From NCBI GenBank assembly GCA_046728075.1, contig JBKPDV010000207.1, positions 1-13,170 on the forward strand: a stretch of 13,170 nucleotides of DNA, in the 5' to 3' direction. Positions 1-6,584 of this stretch are shown one piece after another. Below the pieces are notes generated by a model that worked only from the letters and a program-made list of their open reading frames with translations, was not told where the DNA came from and did not search any database. Source of the stretch: JBKPDV01 sp046728075. Lineage in GTDB: Bacteria; Acidobacteriota; Thermoanaerobaculia; UBA5066; Gp7-AA6. Each line of letters begins with the position of its first letter. The first letter of the stretch is position 1. The translations under genes and the position numbers were made by a program.

Positions 1-1220
1 ACGACGCTCTTCAATGTCGCATAACCGTCTTCGGTCCGGCAGTGGCGCACGAGGTCTTCGAAGAAGCGGTGTCCCATCGCCAGGTAGCGCGGGTCCTTCG
101 TATAGTGGAAGAGGGTATAGGCCGACTCCATGATCTCGGGACGCAGCTGATAGCCCGGGCTCACGATCCGGCGGAGGCGGTAGTCGAAGACCTCCGGCTC
201 GATGCCGTTGGCGGTCCACATCTGAAAGCCCGAGTCCTGGAGGCGTCGCGCGCGGCCGAGGTCTCCCGAGAGAGCGAGGACGGCCGGAAAGAACGCGTGC
301 AGCGCTCCGTAGGTCGTCGAGGTCCGCCGCCCGGACACCATGTCCGACTCGCCGTACCAGAGGCCGTTCGGACCGTCGTCGGCGAGATACTTGTTGACGG
401 CGCGCGCGCTTTCCCGCCACCACACGCCGCACTCCTTGTCGCCGAAGAGCTTCTCGCACTTCAACAGGTATTCGTAATAAGAGTCGATGCCTCCGCCGAT
501 GTGGCTGGTGCGGCTCGTCCACTCTCCGGTCTCGACGTTGATCTCCTCGCCCACGAGCCCGGTTTTCGCCCGGCGGCGGTAAAGCTCGGCAAGAGCTCTC
601 TTCGGCTTCTCGAAGAAGACCTTCTTGTCGGTCAGGCGCGCGAGGGTGCCGAACTCCAGGATCAGCGTTCCGATCTCGGCCGGATTGCTCTTGGCGCCGC
701 TCGTCTGCCCGGTCTTCAAGTTCACGTACATGTAGGGCATTCCGGTCGGCGAGTCGAAGACCGGCAGGAGGCGCGTGCCCAGGTCCTCGGCCAGGTCCAG
801 GAGCCTCCGGTCGCCTGTCAACTGGTAAGAGGAGAGCAGTCCTCCCAATACCCGAATCGTGATCTCGAAATTCTTGACCGAGATGTCCTTGTCGAAAGAG
901 AGGCGCTCGAGGATCAAGGCCCTGGCCTTCTCGGCCTCGGCGGTCAGTCCCATCAGGAGCATCGTGTCGAGAGCGTCGACGGGCGTCATCAGCAGACTCT
1001 GCTCGCCGTACCAGTCGCGGGCTGTTCGAGTGAGGGGTCGGAGCTCATCGTGGCCCCAGGCGTATTTCTCGTATCCCTTCCAGGAGTGCAGGAACTCCTG
1101 CCGCACGCGCGAGGCGAGCGCGGCGCGGTCAGGCGGCGGCGGGGCCGAGGCCCGCCCGGTCGCGCCAACGGCGCCCAGGATCACTGTCAGAGCCAGAAGG
1201 ATGGAGATGGTGTTGCGCAC
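1..1220 (-). CDS. GH47 alpha-1,2-mannosidase family protein, exported, C-terminus cut by window edge
   Basis: About 406 residues are visible on the minus strand. The last part, which in this family carries the Ca-binding Thr region, lies beyond position 1. The family hallmarks appear in order: W-K-G-Y-E-K-Y-A-W-G-H-D-E-L near residues 47-60, VDALDT at 81-86, a GGGIDSYYEYLLK segment, the LRPEIMES motif at 359-366 with the catalytic-type glutamate region, and GYATL close to the window edge. Known GH47 enzymes trim alpha-1,2-linked mannose and include the eukaryotic ER mannosidase and EDEM proteins; bacterial members exist but are uncommon. The start is GTG 1218-1220. An in-frame TAG lies at 1239-1241, and no other start precedes the hydrophobic stretch. 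The N-terminus (VRNTISILLALTVILGAVGA) reads as a signal peptide, so action in the periplasm or outside the cell is likely. No clear ribosome-binding site is seen. It follows the dehydrogenase gene on the same strand after 106 bases that contain a large palindrome. Confidence 0.9.
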   Translation of the reverse strand, partial: MRNTISILLALTVILGAVGATGRASAPPPPDRAALASRVRQEFLHSWKGYEKYAWGHDELRPLTRTARDWYGEQSLLMTPVDALDTMLLMGLTAEAEKARALILERLSFDKDISVKNFEITIRVLGGLLSSYQLTGDRRLLDLAEDLGTRLLPVFDSPTGMPYMYVNLKTGQTSGAKSNPAEIGTLILEFGTLARLTDKKVFFEKPKRALAELYRRRAKTGLVGEEINVETGEWTSRTSHIGGGIDSYYEYLLKCEKLFGDKECGVWWRESARAVNKYLADDGPNGLWYGESDMVSGRRTSTTYGALHAFFPAVLALSGDLGRARRLQDSGFQMWTANGIEPEVFDYRLRRIVSPGYQLRPEIMESAYTLFHYTKDPRYLAMGHRFFEDLVRHCRTEDGYATLKSV

Positions 1221-1291
1221 GAAGTCTGCGAAGCGACCCTACGACGCCGACGTGCCCGCCGTCAAGACGAGACTCGGCCGGGATCGGAATC

Positions 1292-1323
1292 CAGGCGCAA
1301 CAATATTTGTATTGTGACGCCTG
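1292..1323 (-). promoter_or_regulatory. 32-base AT-cored palindrome between the dehydrogenase and GH47 genes
   Basis: The core ACAATATTTGTATTGT (1300-1315) has perfect 6-base arms around a TTTG centre. It is framed by CAGGCG (1292-1297) and CGCCTG (1318-1323), which are also complementary. Read as minus-strand RNA, the two-base gap between the arms gives one G-U pair and one mismatch, so the transcript could fold into an almost continuous stem with a 4-base loop. It begins three bases after the dehydrogenase stop codon and lies about 70 bases upstream of the GH47 start. No T-run follows, so it is not a textbook terminator. It may be an operator for GH47, a stem-loop ending or stabilising the dehydrogenase mRNA, or both. 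A similar core occurs at 4269-4284. Confidence 0.5.
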
Positions 1324-1326
1324 CCC

Positions 1327-2673
1327 CTACTCTGGCCGCCACGACACGCGCCAGACCAACTCGCCCTCGTCGTCGCTGACGAGGAGCGACCCGTCTTTCG
1401 CCACTGCGACGCCGACGGGACGTCCCCACACGCTGTCGGCGGACGCGACGAAGCCGGTCAGGAAGTCCTCGTACTCGCCCGTCGGCGCGCCGTCCTTGAT
1501 CGGCACGCGGATGACCTTGTAGCCCGTCCGGCGGGTACGATTCCAGGAGCCATGCTCGGCGGCAAACGCGTCTCCGTGGTACTCGGAGGGGAACTGGGAT
1601 CCTGAGTAGAAAACCATCTCCAGCGACGCGGAGTGAGACTGCAGGAGCACGTCGGGGACCAGGACCTTGTCCTTCAGCTCCGGATGCGCGCCCTTGTGGC
1701 GTGGATCCTGATGGGGCCCGAGGTAATACCAGGGCCAGCCGTAAAAGCCTCCCTCTTTGACGCGGGTGATGTAGTCCGGAACGAGGTCATCGCCCAGGCC
1801 GTCCCGCTCGTTGACGGAAGCCCACAGCTGCCCGGTCGCCGGGTGGACGGCGATGCCGACCGCGTTGCGGATGCCGGAGGCGTAGATGCGGAAACCCTTC
1901 CCGTCCGGGTCGTACTGCAGAATGTCCGCCCGCCGCTCCTCGGAAGAGCCCGAATCCTCGGCGACGTTTGAGTGGGATCCGACCGAGACGAACATCCTTT
2001 TCCCATCGTTGGAGAAGGCGATGTCGCGCGTCCAGTGCCCGCCGCCCCGCAGGAGTCCTCCGCTCGGAATGTCCGGGACGATCACCTCCGGCCGGCCGCG
2101 AGCCTGGAGATCGCCGTTCTGGTAGGCAAAACGGACGACGCGGCCGGTCTCGGCGATGTAGACCCAGCGCGGTTCCGGCCCGAGCGGATAGAACGCGATG
2201 CCGAACGGGCGGTCGAGACCCGAGGCGAACACCTGGTTCACCTCCGCCTTTCCGGCTCCGTCTTTTGCGCGCAGCACGCGCACGCGCCCGGGACGGCTCT
2301 CGGCGAGAAAGATGTCCCCATTGGGAGCTGTTCGGATCAAACGCGGATTCTTCAGACCGGTCTGAAACTCCTCGACTCGGAAGCCGCGCGGCGAGTGCGG
2401 CCAGGCGTTGGCGGGGCGCGGCACGATCCTCGGGCCGCTGTCGACGGACTTCGTCGCGAAGGGAGGCGGCAGATCGGCGAGCGTGACTCGGCGCCGAACC
2501 CCCGGCGCATCGGTCGTCCAGTCGCCGAGGGCGCCCTGGCCGGTGAGAACCTTGGACGCCTGCGCCTGCCCCGGGACCGCCGGCGCCTGTGATCGAAGGA
2601 ATCCTGCCGCCAAGCCCAGCAGGGAGCCGAGAAGACTCGTTGCGAGCGCGCGAAGTTTTCGAGTCCGACTCAC
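1327..2673 (-). CDS. Exported PQQ-type sorbosone/glucose dehydrogenase-family beta-propeller protein
   Basis: This 448-residue protein resembles L-sorbosone dehydrogenases and soluble aldose dehydrogenases of the GSDH family. These are six-bladed propellers that oxidise sugars or sugar aldehydes with PQQ. Signature stretches are NPRLIRTAPNGDIFLAES (109-126), GGHWTRDIAF (211-220), ASGIRNAVGIAVHP (265-278, with the RN pair typical of the cofactor pocket), SVNERDGLGDDLVPDY (286-301), GGFYGWPWYYLGPH (308-321), AAEHGSWNR (371-379) and GRPVGVAVAKDGSLLVSDD (417-435). The first 39 residues form a basic plus hydrophobic leader, so the protein is probably periplasmic. The start is GTG 2671-2673, preceded by AAAGGA at a good distance. 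The gene is divergent from the FGGY kinase across 71 bases. The actual substrate cannot be read from the sequence; the family assignment is firm, the chemistry is inferred. Confidence 0.9.
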   Translation of the reverse strand: MSRTRKLRALATSLLGSLLGLAAGFLRSQAPAVPGQAQASKVLTGQGALGDWTTDAPGVRRRVTLADLPPPFATKSVDSGPRIVPRPANAWPHSPRGFRVEEFQTGLKNPRLIRTAPNGDIFLAESRPGRVRVLRAKDGAGKAEVNQVFASGLDRPFGIAFYPLGPEPRWVYIAETGRVVRFAYQNGDLQARGRPEVIVPDIPSGGLLRGGGHWTRDIAFSNDGKRMFVSVGSHSNVAEDSGSSEERRADILQYDPDGKGFRIYASGIRNAVGIAVHPATGQLWASVNERDGLGDDLVPDYITRVKEGGFYGWPWYYLGPHQDPRHKGAHPELKDKVLVPDVLLQSHSASLEMVFYSGSQFPSEYHGDAFAAEHGSWNRTRRTGYKVIRVPIKDGAPTGEYEDFLTGFVASADSVWGRPVGVAVAKDGSLLVSDDEGELVWRVSWRPE

Positions 2674-2744
2674 CGCGAATCCTTTCGCAAGCCTCGGGAT
2701 CGTATCAGCGCATTAGACTGCGGCCGCGCCGACCTGGTGGCCTC
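2674..2744. promoter_or_regulatory. Divergent intergenic region between dehydrogenase and FGGY kinase
   Basis: These 71 bases must carry the start signals of both flanking genes, or lie inside a longer transcript. No strong -35/-10 pair is visible on either strand. Weak AT-rich candidates lie around 2700-2720. Immediately upstream of the dehydrogenase GTG, GCGAA (2675-2679) and TTCGC (2684-2688) can pair in the minus-strand mRNA, leaving the AGGA ribosome-binding core in the 4-base loop. Confidence 0.35.
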
Positions 2745-4241
2745 ATGCAGCGAAACACACACATCCTCGTTCTGGATCAGGGCAGCACGAGCTCGCGCGC
2801 CGTTCTTTACGACCGCGTGGGGAAGAGGATCTTTTTCGCCCGTCAGCCGCTGGCCGCGCGGTTCCCCGCCGCCGACCGCGTCGAGCACGATCCCTCCGCC
2901 CTCTGGGAAAGCCAGTCGCGCACTCTGAATCTGGCCCGCAAGTGGCTCGGCGCAGGAGGCGAGCGGCGTATCGCCGCGCTCGCGGTCGCGAACCAGCGGT
3001 CGACGTTTCTCCTCTGGGACCGCCGGAGCGGAAAGCCTCTCTCTCGCGCCGTGAGCTGGCAGGACCGCCGCGGAGAAGAGGCTCGCGCGGAAAGGCAGTC
3101 GCATCAACGCGAAATCCGGGCGAGAGCGGGCCTGCGGCTGACGGCGCACTCGACGATCGCCAAGCTCGCATGGGTCCTGCGCCATGTCCCCGGCGCCCGC
3201 AGGCGCGCCGAGGCTGGCGATCTGCTTTTTGGAACGGTCAACACCTACCTGATCTGGCGGCTGACCCGCGGCAGAGTTCACGCCACCGATCACGTCAACG
3301 CCTCCCGAACGCTGATGATGAACCTCGCGACGCGGCAATGGGACGAGAAGCTTCTGGCGCTTTTCGAGATCCCACGAGATCTTCTTCCGGAGATCCGCCC
3401 CACCTCTGCTGCCTACGGAGAGGCGACGATCGGCCGGCACGCCGTTCCGATTCTGGCTTCGATCGGGGATCAGCAGGCCTCGCTCTGCGGCCAGGGAGGA
3501 TTTGCCTCGGGACACCTCGCGCTGACCTACGGGACCGGCGGCTTCCTTCTCTGGAACGTCGGCCGTCATCCTCCGCGACACACGGCGCTTCTCTCGACCG
3601 TCGCCTGGTCCTCGCCTGCGCGGATCGACTTCGCCCTGGAGGGCACCGTCAACGCGGCGGGCTCCATGATCCTCTGGCTGCAGAGGGTCGGGCTGATCTC
3701 TTCCCCCTCCGAGATCGATCCCTTGTGCAGGGCCTCGCGGCAGGAGATTGGTTTCGTTCCCGCATTGGCGGGTCTCGGTTCTCCCTACTACCGGCCGGTC
3801 GAGACGGCGCTCTTCGGCGTCACGCGAACGACGACGCGCGCCGATCTGGTACGCGGCGCGATCGAAGGGATCGCGTTTCTCATGAAGGACAATTTCGACC
3901 GGATGAGATCCGAGCGCCGCGGCCGGCCCCGCGCGATCACGGCCGGCGGCGGAGCGGCGGCGTTGCGGTGGCTCCTCCAGTGTCAGGCGGACCTTTTCCA
4001 GCAGGAGATCGGCCGTTCGAGCGTCCTCGAGACGACCTCGCGCGGAGCGGCGTATCTCGCCGGTCTCCAATGCGGATTCTGGAAGAGCCCCGAGAGTCTC
4101 GCGCGCTCGAACCGGCCGAGCGACTTCTTTCGTCCGCGGCTCTCGGCCCGGCAGGTTCGGGAGAAATCGGAACGCTGGAAGAGGGCCCTGGAGCTGGCGG
4201 CGCGATGGACCTCTCCGGATTTCGGGCTAGCGCCTGGCTGA
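2745..4241 (+). CDS. FGGY-family carbohydrate kinase, glycerol-kinase-like, substrate uncertain
   Basis: Length is 498 residues from ATG 2745. An in-frame extension to 2589 exists but runs into the divergent gene, and the family N-terminus (ILVLDQGSTSSRAVLYD) follows directly from 2745. Both FGGY domains are complete: VEHDPSALW (46-54), NQRSTFLLWDR (83-93), SWQDRR (104-109), LFGTVNTYLIWRLT (161-174), TDHVNASRT (181-189), GDQQASLCGQ (241-250), TYGTGGFLLWNVG (261-273), FVPALAGLGSPYY (337-349) and TAGGGAAALRWLLQCQADLF (399-418). The general form matches ATP-dependent glycerol kinase. However, of the E. coli glycerol-binding residues Arg83, Glu84, Tyr135, Asp245 and Phe270, the matching positions here are R85, S86, H135, D242 and F267. 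Two of five are changed, so another polyol or sugar is plausible and I do not assign glpK. The last third of the gene is duplicated in decayed form at 6585-6841. Confidence 0.85.
   Translation: MQRNTHILVLDQGSTSSRAVLYDRVGKRIFFARQPLAARFPAADRVEHDPSALWESQSRTLNLARKWLGAGGERRIAALAVANQRSTFLLWDRRSGKPLSRAVSWQDRRGEEARAERQSHQREIRARAGLRLTAHSTIAKLAWVLRHVPGARRRAEAGDLLFGTVNTYLIWRLTRGRVHATDHVNASRTLMMNLATRQWDEKLLALFEIPRDLLPEIRPTSAAYGEATIGRHAVPILASIGDQQASLCGQGGFASGHLALTYGTGGFLLWNVGRHPPRHTALLSTVAWSSPARIDFALEGTVNAAGSMILWLQRVGLISSPSEIDPLCRASRQEIGFVPALAGLGSPYYRPVETALFGVTRTTTRADLVRGAIEGIAFLMKDNFDRMRSERRGRPRAITAGGGAAALRWLLQCQADLFQQEIGRSSVLETTSRGAAYLAGLQCGFWKSPESLARSNRPSDFFRPRLSARQVREKSERWKRALELAARWTSPDFGLAPG
3931..4195 (+). 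repeat. Source copy of the direct repeat: 3' third of the FGGY kinase gene
   Basis: This part of the kinase gene aligns by eye with about 6591-6835 on the same strand at roughly 80% identity. Blocks are shared without change, such as CCTCCAGTGTCAGGCGGA and GAGATCGGCCGTTCGAGCGT. From 3961/6601 onward the two copies keep a constant offset of 2640 bases until near the end, where one base is lost in the second copy. The two copies bracket the phosphoesterase and kinase-USP genes. Confidence 0.85.
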
Positions 4242-4268
4242 CGCTTTCCTCTCGAAGGAGTGCCGCGC

Positions 4269-4284
4269 ACAATACATACATTGT
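4269..4284. promoter_or_regulatory. AT-rich palindrome upstream of the phosphoesterase operon
   Basis: ACAATACATACATTGT is a 16-base dyad with ACAAT/ATTGT arms, matching in arms and spacing the core at 1300-1315. It stands out in very GC-rich surroundings. It lies 27 bases after the FGGY kinase stop and 57 bases before the phosphoesterase ATG. A -10-like GATAAT at 4308-4313 lies 23 bases downstream, so a regulator bound here would sit just upstream of, or against, the -35 region (TTAGGA at 4284-4289 is a weak candidate). An operator is the simplest reading; the regulator is not identifiable in this window. Confidence 0.45.
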
Positions 4285-4341
4285 TAGGACCACGGTTGCC
4301 CCGGCGTGATAATCTGACTCGCTCGACCGTCGGCGCCGAAC

Positions 4342-5085
4342 ATGCGCATCGCCCTCCTGAGCGACCTTCACGCCAACCCCGACGCGCTCACCGCGTGCCT
4401 CGAGCACGGGGAGCGGCACGGGGCCGAGCGGTACGTCTTCCTCGGAGATCTGGTCGGCTACGGCGCGGAACCGGGGGCGGTCGTGGACACCGTGCGCGAG
4501 ATGGTCGAACGCGGGGCGGTCGCCATCGCCGGAAATCACGATCTCGCGGTCACGCGGGAACCGGGCCGCCAGATGAATCCCGACGCGCAGAGGGTGGTCG
4601 AGTGGACCCGCTCACAGCTCGACGCCGGGCAGCTGGCGTTTCTCGCCGGACTTCCGCCGAAGGTCGAAGAGGGAGATCGTCTCTACGTTCACGCCAACGC
4701 CTGGGCGCCGGAGGACTGGGAGTACATCACGCAGAGCTTCGACGCCGGTCGCAGCATGCGCGCGACCTCCTGCCGGTTGACCTTTTGCGGCCACACCCAC
4801 GAGCCGGCCCTCTACCACATGACGAGCGGCGCGCGCGTCGCGGGCTTCCTCCCGGTGCCGGGAGCGGGAATTCCTCTCTCCCAGCCTCGGCGTTGGCTGG
4901 CGATCCCGGGCTCGGCCGGGCAGCCGCGCGACGGCAATCCGGCGGCCTGCTACGCTCTCTTCGACGAGTCGCGCAACATGCTGACTTTCTTTCGTGTGCC
5001 CTATGACTTCGAGGCCGCGGCGAGCAAGATCCGCCGGGCCGGGCTCCCGGAGTTCTTCGGCGCGCGTCTGATCGTCGGGACCTGA
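4342..5085 (+). CDS. Calcineurin-like metallophosphoesterase
   Basis: This 247-residue protein has the full two-metal phosphoesterase signature: SDLHAN (D8, H10), GDLVGYG (D36), GNHD (N65, H66), YVHAN (H117) and CGHTH (H151, H153). These residues bind the dinuclear metal centre and cleave phosphate mono- or diesters. The later GSAGQPRDGNPAACYALFD segment (190-208) is common in the cytoplasmic YfcE/diadenosine-tetraphosphatase-like branch. There is no signal peptide or membrane segment. Substrates in this branch vary widely (cyclic nucleotides, Ap4A, phosphoproteins), and the sequence alone does not decide. It ends six bases before the kinase-USP start, so the two are almost certainly co-transcribed. 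Dephosphorylating targets of the kinase is an attractive but unproven role. Confidence 0.9.
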   Translation: MRIALLSDLHANPDALTACLEHGERHGAERYVFLGDLVGYGAEPGAVVDTVREMVERGAVAIAGNHDLAVTREPGRQMNPDAQRVVEWTRSQLDAGQLAFLAGLPPKVEEGDRLYVHANAWAPEDWEYITQSFDAGRSMRATSCRLTFCGHTHEPALYHMTSGARVAGFLPVPGAGIPLSQPRRWLAIPGSAGQPRDGNPAACYALFDESRNMLTFFRVPYDFEAAASKIRRAGLPEFFGARLIVGT

Positions 5086-5091
5086 TTCTCC

Positions 5092-6534
5092 GTGCCGGCG
5101 GCGAGACTGCTCCCCGGTGTCGAGATCGAGGGTTATCGCCTCGAGGAGAAGGTCCATCAAGGGAGCATGTCCGCGATCTGGCGGGTGAGCAGAGAAGACA
5201 CGCCGCTGCCTCTGGCGATGAAGGTCCCTCTCTTTCGGGAGGTGGACGATCCGACCGCGATCGTGGGCTTCGAGGTCGAGCAGATGATCCTGCCGACTCT
5301 TTCGGGCCCTCACGTGCCGCGCTTCATTGCCCTGGGCGACTGGGCGGTGCAGCCCTACATCGTCATGGAATTCCTCGCGGGCAAGTCTCTGCGGCCGATC
5401 CTCGACCGGGCCCCGCTCGCCTGGGAGGAGGTCGCGGCGATCGGGGCGCGCGTCGCCTTCGCCCTCCACGACATCCATACCCAGGGCGTGATTCATCTGG
5501 ACTTGAAGCCGAGCAACATCATGTTTCGAGAGACCGGCGAGGCGGTCTTGATCGACTTCGGCCTGGCGCGACACGACCGGCTGCCGGATCTGCTCGCCGA
5601 GGAGTTCCGCCTGCCGATGGGAACCGGGCCCTACATGTCGCCCGAGCAGGTCCGCTATGTCCGCAACGAGCCGCGCAGCGACATCTTCGCCCTCGGAGTC
5701 GTGCTCTACCACCTGACGACCGCTCAGCGTCCCTTCGGAAACCCGACCTCGGTCCGCGCCCTTCGTCACCGGCTGTACCGCGATCCGATCCCGCCACGGG
5801 GGCGGACGCCGACCTGCCCGCCCTGGCTCCAGGAGGTCATCCTGCGCTGCCTCGAGGTCGAGCCGCGCAATCGCTACGCGACCGCCGCCCAGCTCGCCTT
5901 CGACCTGCAGCACGCGGATCAGGTCGTGCAGACTTCCCGCGCCGAGCGTTTGTCGCGTGACGGACCGGTGGCGGTCTGGAAGCGCCGGTTCCGCAGGCTC
6001 GGCGAGGAGCCGGAGGAGCGTCCTCCCGCCGCGGAGCGCCTCGCGAAGGCGCCCATCATCCTCGTCGCCGTCGACACGACCCAGCGCTCGGTGGCCCTTT
6101 CCGACGCGCTGCGGTTGGCCGCCAGGCGCGCTCTCCGCACCGAGCCCGGGGCGCGGCTGGCGTGCGTCACGGTGATGAAGACCCATCGGATCGCGATGGA
6201 CGTGACCCTGGACGAGGAGGGGCGGAGCATTCATGTGAAGCGCCTGGTCGAGTTGAAGCACTGGGCTCGCCCGCTGGGGATTCCGCTCAGTCGGATCACG
6301 TACCATGTCCTCGGCGCACCGGACGCGGCGTCGGCCATCGTCGAGTTTGCCACCGCCAATCAAGTCGATCAGATCCTGATCGGTTCGCGCGGCAGCTCGA
6401 CTCTCCGCCGCTACCTGGGGAGCGTTTCCTCCCAGGTGGTCGCCCAGGCCGAATGTACGGTCACGGTCGTGAAGGCCGCCGAACCGATTTCCGAGGTCCT
6501 CCGGTCCGAAGCCTCGGCCAAGCAGCCGGGCTAG
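5092..6534 (+). CDS. Bifunctional Ser/Thr protein kinase - universal stress protein (UspA) fusion
   Basis: Length is 480 residues, starting at GTG 5092. Residues about 12-275 are a eukaryotic-type kinase domain: glycine loop VHQGSMSAIW (21-30), AMK with Lys44, catalytic loop HLDLKPSN (Asp137, Asn142), IDFGLA with Asp155, and MSPEQ (182-186). Residues about 321-462 are a UspA domain, starting IILVAVD and ending in GSRGSSTLRRYLGSVSSQVV, the nucleotide-binding glycine motif of ATP-type Usp proteins. A charged, Pro/Glu-rich linker (about 290-320) joins them. There is no transmembrane helix, unlike the common PknB-type receptor kinases, so it acts in the cytoplasm. The catalytic loop has HLD rather than HRD (a non-RD kinase), and the glycine loop keeps only one of its three usual glycines. 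It probably couples nucleotide or stress sensing by Usp to phosphorylation, in an operon with the phosphoesterase. Confidence 0.93.
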   Translation: MPAARLLPGVEIEGYRLEEKVHQGSMSAIWRVSREDTPLPLAMKVPLFREVDDPTAIVGFEVEQMILPTLSGPHVPRFIALGDWAVQPYIVMEFLAGKSLRPILDRAPLAWEEVAAIGARVAFALHDIHTQGVIHLDLKPSNIMFRETGEAVLIDFGLARHDRLPDLLAEEFRLPMGTGPYMSPEQVRYVRNEPRSDIFALGVVLYHLTTAQRPFGNPTSVRALRHRLYRDPIPPRGRTPTCPPWLQEVILRCLEVEPRNRYATAAQLAFDLQHADQVVQTSRAERLSRDGPVAVWKRRFRRLGEEPEERPPAAERLAKAPIILVAVDTTQRSVALSDALRLAARRALRTEPGARLACVTVMKTHRIAMDVTLDEEGRSIHVKRLVELKHWARPLGIPLSRITYHVLGAPDAASAIVEFATANQVDQILIGSRGSSTLRRYLGSVSSQVVAQAECTVTVVKAAEPISEVLRSEASAKQPG

Positions 6535-6584
6535 AACAGGGAAGCGTTCCGGGCGCCCCAGTTGCTGATCTCAGACGGCGAGCT

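Noticed and set aside
42..1379. Plus-strand open frame of 445 residues
   Set aside because: The opposite strand encodes the GH47 protein with its motifs in order. This frame has Arg/Ala/Gly-rich shadow composition.
2589..2744. N-terminal extension of the FGGY kinase to 2589
   Set aside because: It would overlap the start of the divergent dehydrogenase gene and adds 52 residues without family resemblance. The standard N-terminus begins at 2745.
2670..4070. Minus-strand open frame of 466 residues opposite the FGGY kinase
   Set aside because: It is a shadow; the plus strand has all FGGY motifs. Its similarity to the M1 C-terminal tail is simply because both are antisense to kinase sequence.
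4612..6363. Minus-strand open frame of 583 residues
   Set aside because: It is antisense to the phosphoesterase and kinase-USP genes, with no recognisable domain and biased shadow composition.
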